Below are positions 24,718-34,746 of a stretch of 45,997 nt of DNA, piece by piece. Within the stretch, counting starts at the first letter, position 1. Every line of letters starts with the position of its first letter. The notes below the pieces were generated by a model. That model did not search any database. It was not told the origin of the DNA and saw only the letters and a list, made by a program, of their open reading frames with translations. This DNA is from an uncultured Prevotella sp. (GTDB taxonomy: Bacteria > Bacteroidota > Bacteroidia > Bacteroidales > Bacteroidaceae): positions 1 through 45,997 of the forward strand of contig CAMHPC010000005.1 in NCBI GenBank assembly GCA_946186945.1, in the 5' to 3' direction. The position numbers and the translations under genes were made by a program.

Positions 24718-26145
24718 ATGGAGCAAGAAATAAAACTCCCCCCGCCGTATCAAAAATCTGCTTCCCACAATCATTTGCCACCACCTGTGGAAAGAAAAAA
24801 CAAGGGGCTGCGTGGCTGTCTGATAGCCGTAGGTGTTTTTTTCCTATTGGGTGTAGTGGGCGTGCTGTTTCAGGATGAAGAGGAACAGCAGACTGACCAG
24901 GCACGACAGACTGCCCTGATGAACAGAGGTGATGATGAAGGTGAAATGAGCCATGACCACGTATGGACCATCGATGATGTGCCGATGGCTCACCTAGAGA
25001 ATGCCGCGGAATACGTGAGCGACCCGGAACACTATCTGAGTAGGGATGAGAAGAGAATAGCAGATGAATATCTGGCACGTTTGGAAACAGAATGCAACGT
25101 GCAGTCGGCTTTCATCGTGGTAGGGCATGTGAAAAATGCTGATACCTACCGTTTCGCTGTAGATTTGGGCAGGAAGTACGGAATAGGTACTGCCGATACC
25201 GAACGAGGAGTGACGGTGGTGGTGGCAGTGGAAGACCGTAAGTGGAGTATAGTGACCACTATGGCTGTGGAGAGCGAATTGCCTGATATCCTGGCCAATG
25301 ATATTGGCACTAATTACATAGTGGCAAATATGAAAAAAAACAATCCGCCGGCAGCAGTGAAGCAGAGTGCCGAGGCTTTATTCAACCTCTTTGATACCGG
25401 TAGCGTGTTTATAGGCGAAACGAAGGGATGGACAGTAAAGAGTCTGAATCTCGACTCGTTGCTTGAGGCAGGACAGTATATGCTCGATATGGATGGGCAA
25501 CTGAACAGCCACATGCGCGATTCGCTCAACGGTATCCTGGCACACTACAATCAGAAGACAGGTGGTCAAGGTATCTGCCTGCTCCTTGAAGACATGGCAG
25601 GTGAACCCAGAACTATGACAGCCAGTATTTCAGCGCATCTGAAGATAGATTCTGTGAAAGTACCCTCTTTCGTCATGGTTGTAAAATACAGACAGCCAAG
25701 CAGTAAACATTGGATTATCGTATATAATAACAGTTTTGAAGATAAGGTAAAAAAACCACTGATAAATGCTGTCATGAACGAGCAACTGGATAAAAATCTT
25801 GAAAAAGGACAGTTGGATAGGGGTTTGACACTTGCCATCTACGGATTGACAGAGAAGGCCGAAACCAATCGCATAACTGCTTTCGCTGAGCCAACCTCTT
25901 TCCCCGATGAGGACAATGATGAACAAGAACAGGACGACAGTGAATGGTACTATGATCTGATTATGATAGCCATTCTCATTGTCTTCATTGCCATTGTTAT
26001 AAAATTGGGCGGAGGCTCTGGTGGTGGAGGCAGTTACAGCAGCAGAAGTTATAGAAGCAGCAGTAGCAGCAGCCGCAGCAGCCGTGGGGGAAGTTATGGT
26101 GGTGGCGGCAACTACAGAGGTGGCGGAGCCTCGGGCAGTTGGTAG
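24718..26145 (+). CDS. TPM-domain membrane protein with Gly/Ser-rich tail
   Basis: The 475-residue protein has an N-terminal cytoplasmic part with a TM helix at about 33-50. A TPM domain (TLP18.3/Psb32/MOLO-1 type, about 110-225) follows, including ECNVQSAFIVVGHV, RKYGIGTADTERGVTVVVAVEDRKW and NNPPAAVKQSAEALFNLF. A second extracytoplasmic region follows, then another TM helix (about 411-429) and a 45-residue Gly/Ser/Arg/Tyr tail. TPM proteins have been tied to membrane-protein maintenance and photosystem repair, and some show phosphatase activity; the role in Bacteroidales is unknown. It sits between menD and menB and has no evident biochemical step in menaquinone synthesis. Its base composition is slightly lower in GC than the men genes. 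Confidence 0.8.
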   Translation: MEQEIKLPPPYQKSASHNHLPPPVERKNKGLRGCLIAVGVFFLLGVVGVLFQDEEEQQTDQARQTALMNRGDDEGEMSHDHVWTIDDVPMAHLENAAEYVSDPEHYLSRDEKRIADEYLARLETECNVQSAFIVVGHVKNADTYRFAVDLGRKYGIGTADTERGVTVVVAVEDRKWSIVTTMAVESELPDILANDIGTNYIVANMKKNNPPAAVKQSAEALFNLFDTGSVFIGETKGWTVKSLNLDSLLEAGQYMLDMDGQLNSHMRDSLNGILAHYNQKTGGQGICLLLEDMAGEPRTMTASISAHLKIDSVKVPSFVMVVKYRQPSSKHWIIVYNNSFEDKVKKPLINAVMNEQLDKNLEKGQLDRGLTLAIYGLTEKAETNRITAFAEPTSFPDEDNDEQEQDDSEWYYDLIMIAILIVFIAIVIKLGGGSGGGGSYSSRSYRSSSSSSRSSRGGSYGGGGNYRGGGASGSW

Positions 26146-26175
26146 GAAAATGAACAATTTAAAACTATATACACA

Positions 26176-26997
26176 ATGGAAACTCGTGAATGGAAAGAGA
26201 TACGCCACTTCGAAGAAATACTCTTCGAGGAGTGGCAGGGTATAGCACGTATCACCATCAACCGCCCCCGATATCGCAATGCCTTCACCCCACGTACCAC
26301 ACTCGAACTCTCACAGGCATTTGCCTACTGCCGTGAGGCAGCCCGCATACGTGTGGTGCTGCTCACCGGTGCCGGCGACAAGGCCTTCTGCTCGGGAGGT
26401 GATATGCATGTGAAGGGTCGTGGAGGGTATATCGACGAGGAGGGAGTACCTCGGCTCAGCGTGCTCGATGTGCAGATGCAGATACGCAGACTGCCCAAGC
26501 CCGTCATAGCCATGGTAAACGGCTATGCCATCGGTGGAGGACATGTGCTGCACCTGGTGTGCGACATTTCCATAGCATCCACCAATGCCATCTTCGGACA
26601 GACGGGTCCGAAGGTGGGCTCGTTTGATGCCGGTTTCGGTGCCTCGTATATGGCACGTATCATCGGACAGAAGAAGACGCGTGAGATATGGTTCCTATGC
26701 AAACAGTACAGCGCCGATGAGGCACTGCAGATGGGACTGGTGAATAAAGTGGTGCCTCCCGAACAACTGGAGGATGAGTGTGTGGCATGGGCTCAGCAGA
26801 TGATGAAACACTCGCCCATAGCACTGCGCATGATAAAGGCGGGACTGAATGCCGAACTCGACGGACAGGCGGGCATACAGCAACTGGCGGGAGATGCCAC
26901 CATGCTCTATTACTTCCTCGACGAGGCTCAGGAGGGCGGCAAAGCCTTCTTAGAAAAAAGGGAGCCCAACTTCGACCAGTATCCCAACATACCATGA
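26176..26997 (+). CDS. menB: 1,4-dihydroxy-2-naphthoyl-CoA synthase
   Basis: The 273-residue crotonase-fold enzyme cyclises O-succinylbenzoyl-CoA to DHNA-CoA. MenB-specific features include [16 protein letters not shown] near residues 26-41, the oxyanion-hole Gly in [19 protein letters not shown], and [20 protein letters not shown]. The [20 protein letters not shown] segment and the C-terminal Lys/Tyr-containing tail are also present. Length is standard. The stop overlaps the menE start by ATGA, which leaves no room for the menC gene that I recall at this place in Bacteroides operons. Confidence 0.95.
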   Translation: METREWKEIRHFEEILFEEWQGIARITINRPRYRNAFTPRTTLELSQAFAYCREAARIRVVLLTGAGDKAFCSGGDMHVKGRGGYIDEEGVPRLSVLDVQMQIRRLPKPVIAMVNGYAIGGGHVLHLVCDISIASTNAIFGQTGPKVGSFDAGFGASYMARIIGQKKTREIWFLCKQYSADEALQMGLVNKVVPPEQLEDECVAWAQQMMKHSPIALRMIKAGLNAELDGQAGIQQLAGDATMLYYFLDEAQEGGKAFLEKREPNFDQYPNIP

Positions 26998-27986
26998 GTG
27001 AACTGCAGGACTTCCTCAACCTCTGGCAACAATCATCACCTTACATCACGGTCAGCACCAGCGGCTCTACAGGTAAGCCAAAACTCATCCAGGTGAAAAA
27101 GGAGAGGATGAGGGCCAGTGCGCGCGCCACATGTCAGGCCCTCGACTTGCATGCAGGTCAGAGGGCTCTGCTCTGCCTCTCCACCCGATATATAGCGGGC
27201 ATGATGATGGTGGTGAGGGCGATGGAGTGGGGCTTGGACCTGGTAGAGGTGCCTGTCGCGCAGCATCCTTTGGCTTATGACCAAGGGCAGATACACTTTG
27301 CCGCCATGGTGCCTGCCCAGGTGTGGGCATCGCTGCAAGTGGAGGAAGAGCGTGAGAGACTGGCGAGGGTGAGTTGTGTCATCGTGGGAGGTGGAAGCAT
27401 AGATGAGGCACTGGAAAAGGAGTTGGCTTCCATGCCAAATGCCATTTACAGCACTTACGGCATGACTGAGACCCTGTCGCATATAGCATTGCGCAGAGTG
27501 AGTGGGCAGCATGCATCATCGTGGTACACTCCACTGCCCGGAGTAAAGGTGACCGCCGATGCGAACGACTGTCTGGTGATAGATGCACCGCGGGTATGCG
27601 AGGAAATCCTGCATACTCACGATATCGTGAGTTTTCATGAGGATGGTGTACGCTTCCAGATACTCGGTCGCAGTGATAACGTGATTTGTTCGGGTGGGGT
27701 GAAGATACAGATAGAGGAGGCAGAACGCTTGTTGCGCCCACATGTCGACATGCCCTTCATGATAACCAAACGCCCACACCAGCAGTGGGGAGAGGAGACG
27801 GTGATGCTCGTACAGTGTGAGACTGGTGAGACAACAGCAGACGAAGGGGAGTTGTTGGCTGTTTGTCGACGCTGCCTGCCACGTCATTGGTCACCGCATG
27901 CTGTCGTCTGTACCGACAAGTTGCCTGTTACTGCCACGGGCAAGCCCGACCGTGGCACAGCACAGAGGATGGTGAGCCGCTACTGA
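26994..27986 (+). CDS. menE: O-succinylbenzoate-CoA ligase
   Basis: The 330-residue acyl-adenylate-forming enzyme activates O-succinylbenzoate as its CoA thioester. The P-loop is [15 protein letters not shown], motif A5 is [16 protein letters not shown], and the C-terminal hinge region contains [22 protein letters not shown] with the catalytic Lys near TATGKPDRG. It is shorter than the roughly 450-500 residues of many acyl-CoA ligases, because most of the N-terminal subdomain is missing; short MenE forms are usual in this phylum. The start overlaps the menB stop (ATGA). A longer frame from 26778 lies inside menB and is rejected. Confidence 0.93.
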   Translation: MSELQDFLNLWQQSSPYITVSTSGSTGKPKLIQVKKERMRASARATCQALDLHAGQRALLCLSTRYIAGMMMVVRAMEWGLDLVEVPVAQHPLAYDQGQIHFAAMVPAQVWASLQVEEERERLARVSCVIVGGGSIDEALEKELASMPNAIYSTYGMTETLSHIALRRVSGQHASSWYTPLPGVKVTADANDCLVIDAPRVCEEILHTHDIVSFHEDGVRFQILGRSDNVICSGGVKIQIEEAERLLRPHVDMPFMITKRPHQQWGEETVMLVQCETGETTADEGELLAVCRRCLPRHWSPHAVVCTDKLPVTATGKPDRGTAQRMVSRY

Positions 27987-27988
27987 CC

Positions 27989-28837
27989 TCACTCTATCTC
28001 GTCCAACAGGTCTTCGTCAAGATATGGCCGCACTTGCTCTATGGGGAGTGTAAAGCCAGGAGCACCGTAGTCGAACGGACAAATGTCGTATACCCCATAT
28101 TGGAAATGCAGTCCGTCTTTCAAAAGATAAGGTGGTAGGTCGGGCAGTGGCACCATGTCGAGTGGCACCTGAACTATCAGTTGCAAGGCACTTTCGTCCT
28201 CCGTCTTGAAATAGGTCTTCAATCCCTCTTTCAGCAGTTTGCGCAGGGTGTCGTCCTTGCGAGTGATGATGTCGTTGCCATAGCGTTTACCGTCGCTCTT
28301 GCGGAAGGTAGCACCCCGGGTGCCGTAACTGCCGTGTCCACCGCCGGTAAAATATTGAAATCCCGTCACCTCGTATGTCACCAGTCTTGGTGTCTCGTAC
28401 ACCAGTCGTATCTCTGTACCCTTCTCGGGTGCTTCTCCGTCATTATAGTCACCTATGCTCATCTGCTCCAGAGACCGTTGCATGGCAGCCAACTGCTCAC
28501 GGCAGTAGCGCTCTGCCAGTGTCCGGGGGTCGGACGGCAGGTTGCTGGCACTGTCGGCGAAGAGTACTATGCCTATCCACTCACGCAGCGAGGTCATAAG
28601 TGCCTGCGGACCGTCCTTGGGCCAGTCCATATACAGTTCGCAACTGCCTTGCTCGCCCATTTCAGCCACTTGTATGCTGTCGGTGTGCAGCGTGCCCTGA
28701 CTTAGAGTTTCTACCTCCTCATCCTCGGGTATCTGGTCACGGTCGCTGAGTCGCACTCCGTGTCGTTCGCGTGCTGTGCAGGCTACAAGGAGAATGGCAA
28801 TTAAGGCAGTCAATAGATGTGATGTTATTCTCGTCAT
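27989..28837 (-). CDS. DUF3298-type lipoprotein
   Basis: The 282-residue lipoprotein (lipobox LLVAC, Cys20) has an extracytoplasmic part that ends in a DUF3298-like domain. The giveaways are YFTGGGHGSYGT in the middle and the closing QYGVYDICPFDYGAPGFTLP followed by IEQVRPYL. The same module occurs in RsiV-type anti-sigma factors, but no TM anti-sigma part is present here, and ligand binding is unproven. The start is ATG 28835-28837; an upstream extension is open but crosses the promoter. It converges on menE with only 2 bases between stops, so the two genes may share a termination region. No hairpin is evident there. Confidence 0.8.
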   Translation of the reverse strand: MTRITSHLLTALIAILLVACTARERHGVRLSDRDQIPEDEEVETLSQGTLHTDSIQVAEMGEQGSCELYMDWPKDGPQALMTSLREWIGIVLFADSASNLPSDPRTLAERYCREQLAAMQRSLEQMSIGDYNDGEAPEKGTEIRLVYETPRLVTYEVTGFQYFTGGGHGSYGTRGATFRKSDGKRYGNDIITRKDDTLRKLLKEGLKTYFKTEDESALQLIVQVPLDMVPLPDLPPYLLKDGLHFQYGVYDICPFDYGAPGFTLPIEQVRPYLDEDLLDEIE

Positions 28838-28843
28838 AATGTG

Positions 28844-28851
28844 CAAAAGTA
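28844..28851 (-). promoter_or_regulatory. -7 element of the DUF3298 lipoprotein gene
   Basis: TACTTTTG followed by C on the minus strand lies only 6 bases before the start codon, implying a leaderless or nearly leaderless transcript. No clear -33 element is seen. Confidence 0.5.
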
Positions 28852-28901
28852 TATTTTTTTCTGCAAAAATATTATATATGGACATCTTTTTTGCCGAATA
28901 A

Positions 28902-28933
28902 TTGCTGTTGATTAAACTTTTTGAGTACTTTTG
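28902..28933 (+). promoter_or_regulatory. Promoter of the large barrel protein gene
   Basis: TTG (28902-28904), 21 bases, then TACTTTTG (28926-28933), followed by C. The ATG is 45 bases downstream. Confidence 0.55.
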
Positions 28934-28978
28934 CGTCAAATTGGTAATTGATTGTTTATAATTTCAAATAGTTTTTAT

Positions 28979-31978
28979 ATGCAACGACTGTTATTTTTTG
29001 TCCTTATTTTGCTCAGTCCGCTATGTATCATGGCACAGGACATAGAGAGTCCGGTGAACGATACGCGTATAGCAGGACATATAGTAGACAAGGATACTAA
29101 CGAAGGAGTTTTACAGGTGACGGTGCAGGTCTTGCGACCAGACAGCACTTTCGTCACAGGTGTGATAAGTGATGTGGATGGCAATTTCTCCGTGGCAGTG
29201 CCGCAGGGAGGCAAGTATATCCTGCGTATGACAAGTGTGGGATATATAACGCTCACCAAGAATGTGACCACCCGCAAGTCTGAAACAGCCGACCTGGGTG
29301 ACGTGGTCATGAGTTCTGATGCCATAATGCTGAAAGGTACTACGGTGACAGGACAGGCTGCCAAGGTGACGGTGAAGGAAGATACCTTCGTGTATAATTC
29401 CGCAGCCTATCGCACACCAGAGGGCTCTGCCATAGAGGAACTGGTGAAACGGTTGCCGGGAGCCGAGGTCAGCGAAGATGGTACTATCAAAATCAATGGC
29501 AAGGAGGTGAAAAAAATAAAGGTGGATGGCAAGGAGTTTATGACCGGAGATACCAAGACGGCACTGAAGAACCTACCCACCTCTATCGTGGACCGCATCA
29601 AGGCATACGATGAGAAGAGTGACCTAGCAAGGGTGACCGGCATAGATGACGGTGAGGAGTCTACAGTGCTCGACTTCGGACTGAAGAAAGGCATGAACAA
29701 AGGACTCTTTGCCAACGTAGACCTGTCAATAGGCACACGCAGCAGATATGCCGAGAAACTGATGGCTGCCATGTTCAACGACAAGTATCGACTGATGCTC
29801 TTCGGCAATGCAAACAACACCAACGATATGGGATTTCCCGGTGGTGGCGGAAGAGGTGGTGGCGGTCAACGGCAGGGACTGAATGCCAACAAGATGCTGG
29901 GACTGAACTTCAACTATGATGACGGCAAGAAACTGAAGATGGATGCCAGTGTGAGGTGGAACCACAATAACGGCGACGTGCGTGCAAAACAGTCGACAGA
30001 GAATTTCGTCAGCACCACAGGCTCATTCGGCAATACCCTGAAACAGAGTTACACACGCTCCAACTCCTGGGACGGACGTTTCAGACTGGAATGGCAACCC
30101 GACTCGCTCACCAACATCATGTTCCGCCCAAACCTGCAGTGGTCTTCCAGCGACAGCAATGTGTCTGACAATTCAGCCACGTTCAACGAGAACCCGTACG
30201 ATTATACGGAAGAACCCCTCGAACAGGAGGCACTGGACCTGATGAAAAGCAAGGGACTCCTGGTTAATACACGTAAGAATATTTCTATCACCTACGGAGA
30301 CACCTTTAAGGGTGGTGCCATGCTCCAACTCAACCGTCGCCTCAGTAGCGAGGGAAGAAACGTGACTCTGCGTGGCGACGTAGATTTCAGCGATGCCGAC
30401 AATACCGGACTCTCCATCAGCGATGTGGAACTCTTCAAGGCAAACGTGGCAGCCGGACTGGATGAGACGTATCAGATAAACAGATACAACATCACTCCCA
30501 CCGACTCGCGCTCATGGGCCATCCAGACAACATACAGCGAACCCATCGCCACGAAGATGTATCTGCAGTTCAGTTACAAGTATCAGTACAAGTACAACAA
30601 GAGCGACCGCTCTACCTACGACTTCAGCGACATGGGTAAGGCATTCTTCGAGGGTATCACTCCTAAATACCGCGATTGGGATTCCTATCTCTCACGCATC
30701 GCAAATCCGTTGGAGAGTTATAAGGACGATGACCTGAGCCGCTATTCTGAGTATAAGAACTACATACATGAAATGCAACTCATGTACCGCTGGGTGAAGA
30801 AAGACTTCCAACTCAATGCCGGACTGATGCTGCAGCCACAGAGTTCTAACTATATCCAGAACTATCAGGGGCAGCACGTGGAACTGAACAGACACGTGAC
30901 CAACTTCTCTCCCACAATCGATTTCAGATATAAATTCTCCAAGGTGAGCAATCTCAGACTTAACTACCGCGGTACTTCCACCCAACCGGGCATGAGCGAC
31001 CTGCTCGATATCACCGACGACAGCGACCCGCTCAACATCACTAAGGGTAATCCGGGACTGAAACCCGCGTTTACCAACAACCTCAGGTTCTTCTACAATA
31101 CGTACATCCAGAATCACCAGAGGGCTATCATGACCTTCGTCAACTTCAGCAATACACGCAACAGCATAGGCAATAGCGTGACATACGATGCTGAAACCGG
31201 TGCGCGAACCATACAGCCTGTCAATGTGAACGGCAACTGGAACACTAATATGGCATTCATGTTTAATACAGCCATAGACAGTACCGGATACTGGAATATC
31301 AATACGTTTACCGACTTTGGCTACAACCACTATGTGGGATACCTGGCTGTGGATGCCAACAGCGATTCGCAGAAGAATACAACCCGTACCTCTACCATTG
31401 GCGAGCGCCTTTCAGCCAGTTACCGTAACAGTTGGCTTGAGGTAGACCTGAACGGTTCGCTCAACTATACCCATGCCCGAAACAAACTGCAGTCGGCAAG
31501 CGATCTCGATACATGGCAGTTCTCTTACGGAGTGAACGTAAACCTCACAGCACCCTGGGGTACAAACCTCAGTACCGGACTGACCGAAAACTCCAGACGA
31601 GGCTACAGTGACAGTTCGCTGAATACCAATGAACTGGTGTGGAACGCACAGGTGAGTCACAGTTTCCTGCAAGGCAATGCCCTCACCGTTTCGCTGCAGT
31701 TCTACGACATACTGCATGAACAGAGTAATTTCTCGCGTACCATCAATGCCATGATGCGTACAGATACGGAATACAACAGTATCAACAGTTATGCCCTGCT
31801 GCACGTGATATACAAGATGAACCTCTTCGGCGGAAAGCCTAATATGGGACGCGGTGACAGACCCGACGGACCACCCGAAGGTGGCCCCGGCGGACGTGGC
31901 GGCTTCGGTGGCGGTGGCCGTCCCGGTGGCGGCGGCTTCGGTGGCGGCGGTGGTCGTCCCGGCGGCGGACGCTTCTAA
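28979..31978 (+). CDS. TonB-receptor-like outer membrane beta-barrel protein
   Basis: The 999-residue protein starts at ATG 28979 (MQRLLFFVLILL), which begins a signal peptide ending IMAQ. Residues about 25-110 form a carboxypeptidase-regulatory-like domain (RIAGHIVDKDTNEGVLQVTVQV, a DVDGNFSVAVP strand). Next comes a plug-like section (EELVKRLPGAEVSEDGTIKINGKEVKKIKVDGKEF), typical of the outer membrane beta-barrel family related to TonB receptors but lacking a SusC signature or SusD partner. A barrel of roughly 700 residues follows. The protein ends with about 45 residues of Gly/Pro/Arg-rich repeats (GGRGGFGGGGRPGGGG type), beyond the last barrel strand. The substrate is unknown. Confidence 0.85.
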   Translation: MQRLLFFVLILLSPLCIMAQDIESPVNDTRIAGHIVDKDTNEGVLQVTVQVLRPDSTFVTGVISDVDGNFSVAVPQGGKYILRMTSVGYITLTKNVTTRKSETADLGDVVMSSDAIMLKGTTVTGQAAKVTVKEDTFVYNSAAYRTPEGSAIEELVKRLPGAEVSEDGTIKINGKEVKKIKVDGKEFMTGDTKTALKNLPTSIVDRIKAYDEKSDLARVTGIDDGEESTVLDFGLKKGMNKGLFANVDLSIGTRSRYAEKLMAAMFNDKYRLMLFGNANNTNDMGFPGGGGRGGGGQRQGLNANKMLGLNFNYDDGKKLKMDASVRWNHNNGDVRAKQSTENFVSTTGSFGNTLKQSYTRSNSWDGRFRLEWQPDSLTNIMFRPNLQWSSSDSNVSDNSATFNENPYDYTEEPLEQEALDLMKSKGLLVNTRKNISITYGDTFKGGAMLQLNRRLSSEGRNVTLRGDVDFSDADNTGLSISDVELFKANVAAGLDETYQINRYNITPTDSRSWAIQTTYSEPIATKMYLQFSYKYQYKYNKSDRSTYDFSDMGKAFFEGITPKYRDWDSYLSRIANPLESYKDDDLSRYSEYKNYIHEMQLMYRWVKKDFQLNAGLMLQPQSSNYIQNYQGQHVELNRHVTNFSPTIDFRYKFSKVSNLRLNYRGTSTQPGMSDLLDITDDSDPLNITKGNPGLKPAFTNNLRFFYNTYIQNHQRAIMTFVNFSNTRNSIGNSVTYDAETGARTIQPVNVNGNWNTNMAFMFNTAIDSTGYWNINTFTDFGYNHYVGYLAVDANSDSQKNTTRTSTIGERLSASYRNSWLEVDLNGSLNYTHARNKLQSASDLDTWQFSYGVNVNLTAPWGTNLSTGLTENSRRGYSDSSLNTNELVWNAQVSHSFLQGNALTVSLQFYDILHEQSNFSRTINAMMRTDTEYNSINSYALLHVIYKMNLFGGKPNMGRGDRPDGPPEGGPGGRGGFGGGGRPGGGGFGGGGGRPGGGRF

Positions 31979-31984
31979 GCAAGA

Positions 31985-32024
31985 AACAATTAGAGCACCC
32001 TCTTTCGGGGGTGCTCTAATTGTT
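31985..32024. terminator. Bidirectional terminator
   Basis: A perfect 16-bp stem (AACAATTAGAGCACCC at 31985-32000 with its complement at 32009-32024) and an 8-base loop lie between the convergent barrel gene and the small lipoprotein gene. Confidence 0.85.
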
Positions 32025-32039
32025 ATTTACAGTGTTATC

Positions 32040-32513
32040 TTATTTGGCAAAATCCAAGATCACTATAGTAGGATGTTCGGATATGAATTTCTCCATGTCA
32101 GCCTTCTCTACACGCCAGCCCTTCTCACCTTCGTCTACGGAGTGAGCACCTCCCACCTGCCTGTAGTAGTGTACACTGCTCTCGTAGTTGAAGTAGTATG
32201 TCCTGTCGTCGAGATCATTTAATTCGTTGGCCACTGCCACTACCTTGCATGAGAGGGGCACATCGCCCGACACCTTGTCGCGGTACTCCCATTGTGCCAT
32301 GTCTTTCATCTGGAAAGTGTGCTCCACACCGCTCAAGTCTGAATAACTGACGGTGACGGTATAGAGAGATTGTAGGTCGACGCTGGTTTTCACTACATAG
32401 TGCACATTGGTGACGTTCTTGTCGTACTCATCGTCATCACCGCAGGCTGTCACTATGCATACCATTGCTGCACACATTATCATGACAGCATATTTCATGT
32501 ATCTTCTCATCAT
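32040..32513 (-). CDS. Small lipoprotein, function unknown
   Basis: The 157-residue protein has a lipoprotein signal peptide with lipobox IVTAC (Cys24) and an acidic DDDEYDK after the cysteine, as in many surface-exposed Bacteroidales lipoproteins. The rest is a beta-rich region (YTVTVSYSDLSGVEHTF, WEYRDKVSGDVPLSCKVVAVANEL). No family is recognised. It lies 13 bases after the HAD phosphatase gene and is probably the last gene of the pgi operon. Several in-frame Met codons at the N-terminus leave the exact start uncertain by a few residues. Confidence 0.65.
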   Translation of the reverse strand: MMRRYMKYAVMIMCAAMVCIVTACGDDDEYDKNVTNVHYVVKTSVDLQSLYTVTVSYSDLSGVEHTFQMKDMAQWEYRDKVSGDVPLSCKVVAVANELNDLDDRTYYFNYESSVHYYRQVGGAHSVDEGEKGWRVEKADMEKFISEHPTIVILDFAK

Positions 32514-32526
32514 AAATTCTATATTG

Positions 32527-33207
32527 CTACTGTTGAGCCATGATTATTATCTCTTCCCACCTCCTCAGCAGTTCATGCATGTCGCTCACCACTACATTGG
32601 CTCCAGACTCGTGCAGTGCGCTGTCGGGCAGCGGACCTGTGTTTACTGCCACGGTGAATATCTCGGCTGCCCGTGCTGCCTGAACTCCTAATGGGGCATT
32701 CTCCACCACGATGGCTTCGCAAGCATCTGCATCGCATTTTCTCAGACCACTCAGATAGGGGTCGGGAGCCGGTTTTCCACGTTTTACATCGTATGCAGTC
32801 ACTATATGCTCGTGGGTGATAGCGTAAGGGAAGTCGGACACTATATTGTCGGTCAGCGAGCGTTGACCACTGCCTGTCACCACCCCGATGGTGAGACCGA
32901 GGTCTTGGTGCAGGTGGGTGATTAGCGCATCAATACCGCTCATCTTAGACGGTGAGGATATGGCAGAAAAGGCAGCAGACTTGCGTGAGTACATCTCGGA
33001 GGCCTCATCGGCTGTCACCTCGCGCCCCCACTGCTTGCGTGCCAGCAGTTTGATGGTTTCGGTGCCAATCATACCCTCATAGCGATACACCTCTTCTTCC
33101 GACATAGACAAGCCGTACTCTGCCATACTGCTCATCCATGCTTTGGCATGGAAGGGCATGGTATGGTAGAGTACGCCGTCCATATCAAAGAGTACTGCCT
33201 TTATCAT
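32527..33207 (-). CDS. HAD-superfamily phosphatase (beta-phosphoglucomutase-like)
   Basis: The 226-residue HAD subfamily IA enzyme has motif I LFDMDGVL (D8 nucleophile, D10), a helical cap (about 18-85), motif II in VVTGSG, motif III with the Lys of KRGKPAPDPYL, and motif IV VVENAPLGVQAA. The acidic residue in VVEN replaces the usual VxEDS form, which is common in this group. Substrates are usually sugar or nucleotide phosphates. Its start codon shares one base with the pgi stop, so the two are translationally coupled, which favours a sugar phosphate. Confidence 0.9.
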   Translation of the reverse strand: MIKAVLFDMDGVLYHTMPFHAKAWMSSMAEYGLSMSEEEVYRYEGMIGTETIKLLARKQWGREVTADEASEMYSRKSAAFSAISSPSKMSGIDALITHLHQDLGLTIGVVTGSGQRSLTDNIVSDFPYAITHEHIVTAYDVKRGKPAPDPYLSGLRKCDADACEAIVVENAPLGVQAARAAEIFTVAVNTGPLPDSALHESGANVVVSDMHELLRRWEEIIIMAQQ

Positions 33208-34553
33208 TATTTCAGGCGCTCCTTGATGGCTTTGCTTTCAGCCTCATAGCCTGGTTTGTCGAGCAGGGCAAACATATTCTTCTTGTATGCCTCCACACCA
33301 GGCTGATTGAAGGGGTTCACTCCCAACACGTTGCCGCTGATGCCACAGGCTATCTCGAAGAAGTAGATGAGTTGTCCCAGGTAGTACTCGTTCAGGCAGG
33401 GCATGGCTATACGGATGTTGGGCACACCGCCGTCCACATGTGCCAGTTGGGTGCCCAGTTCAGCCATCTTGTTCACATCGTCCACTCGTTTGCCGGCGAG
33501 GAAGTTCAGACCGTCAAGGTTCTCCTCATCCTCGGGGAAGAGCAGTTTGTGGTTGGGCTCTTCCACGCTTATCACTGTCTCAAAGATGCTGCGTTCGCCT
33601 TCCTGTATCCACTGTCCCATGGAGTGCAGGTCGGTGGTGAAGTCGCAGGAAGCAGGGAATATGCCTTTGTTCTCCTTACCCTCGCTCTCGCCATACAGTT
33701 GCTTCCACCATTCGCTCATGAAATGCAGTTTGGGCTGGTAGTTTACCATTATCTCTATTTTCTTGCCTGAAGCGTAGAGGGCATTGCGCACGGCAGCATA
33801 CTGTGCCGCAGGGTTCTCTGCGTATGGGGTGTTGGGGCCGCATACCTTCTCCATGTCCACCGCACCAGCCACGAGTTGGTCGATATCGAAACCTGCACAT
33901 GCGATAGGCAGCAGACCTACGGGGGTGAGTACTGAGAAACGACCACCTACGTTGTCGGGGATGATGAAACTCTTGTATCCTTCTTTGTCTGCACATGTGC
34001 GTGCGGCACCGCGCTTGGCATCAGTGATGGCCACGATGACTTCGCGAGCCTCGTCTTTGCCACGTTGCTGTTCGCACTGCTTCTTCAGCAGACGGAAGGT
34101 GAGGGCAGTCTCGGTGGTAGTGCCCGACTTGGATATGTTGATTACTCCGAAGCGCTTGGTCTTCAGATACTCAGTCAACTCGAACAAGTAGTCTTCGCCT
34201 ATGTTGTTGCCTGCAAAAACTATTGTGGGGGCACTGCCGTCGTTCACCAGCCATTGGAACGCGTTGCCAAGAGCCTCTATCACGGCACGGGCACCAAGGT
34301 AACTGCCGCCTATACCAGCCACTACTATCACTTCGCACTTTGAACGGAGAGTGGCAGCGGTGTCCTTGATATCCTTCAGAAATTCGGCACTGATGCTGCT
34401 GGGTAGGTGCAGCCAACCCAGGAAGTCGTTGCCAGGACAGGTGCCGCTCTCCAGTGATGCCTGTGCTGCCTTCACTGCAGGCTCTAAGTTTGCTACTGCG
34501 CCCTCATTGATGAACGACGCAACTTTCGTAATGTCTAATGTAATGTTCTTCAT
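33207..34553 (-). CDS. pgi: Glucose-6-phosphate isomerase
   Basis: The 448-residue enzyme interconverts glucose 6-phosphate and fructose 6-phosphate. The sugar-phosphate-binding loop [12 protein letters not shown], the SKSGTTTET segment, the signature [16 protein letters not shown] and the C-terminal signature [14 protein letters not shown] with its catalytic Lys are all present. Length matches the short form seen in Bacteroidales and Firmicutes. The start is ATG 34551-34553 ([10 protein letters not shown]); an in-frame upstream stretch of 20 codons has no family likeness. An imperfect -7 element (TAATTTCG on the minus strand, 34602-34609) may drive it. The gene overlaps the HAD gene by one base. 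Confidence 0.95.
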   Translation of the reverse strand: MKNITLDITKVASFINEGAVANLEPAVKAAQASLESGTCPGNDFLGWLHLPSSISAEFLKDIKDTAATLRSKCEVIVVAGIGGSYLGARAVIEALGNAFQWLVNDGSAPTIVFAGNNIGEDYLFELTEYLKTKRFGVINISKSGTTTETALTFRLLKKQCEQQRGKDEAREVIVAITDAKRGAARTCADKEGYKSFIIPDNVGGRFSVLTPVGLLPIACAGFDIDQLVAGAVDMEKVCGPNTPYAENPAAQYAAVRNALYASGKKIEIMVNYQPKLHFMSEWWKQLYGESEGKENKGIFPASCDFTTDLHSMGQWIQEGERSIFETVISVEEPNHKLLFPEDEENLDGLNFLAGKRVDDVNKMAELGTQLAHVDGGVPNIRIAMPCLNEYYLGQLIYFFEIACGISGNVLGVNPFNQPGVEAYKKNMFALLDKPGYEAESKAIKERLK

Positions 34554-34702
34554 TGTTTTGTGAATATGATTTGTTTTCTTCTTATTGACATATACATGCC
34601 GCGAAATTACCAAATTTTCCCGTCATGACAAAAGAAAAAAACAAATTTTAAAAAAATACGCTGCGTTTAGGAAATGCAAAAATAAAAAACTTAGTCTTTT
34701 AT

Positions 34703-34733
34703 TTTGCATTCCACTCAACTTGCAGTAATTTTG
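34703..34733 (+). promoter_or_regulatory. Promoter of the mazG operon
   Basis: TTTG (34703-34706), 19 bases, then TAATTTTG (34726-34733), a full consensus. The mazG ATG is 13 bases after the -7 element, so the leader is very short. Nothing else is seen in the 34554-34702 spacer apart from the weak pgi element. Confidence 0.8.
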
Positions 34734-34746
34734 CCGTCACTAAACG

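Noticed and set aside
24718..26145. TPM gene as an unannotated menC or menH
   Set aside because: It has no enolase or alpha/beta-hydrolase motifs; the TPM domain and TM helices are clear.
28952..28978. Earlier start for the large barrel protein
   Set aside because: It would need a TTG start and adds residues before a normal signal peptide; ATG 28979 fits better.
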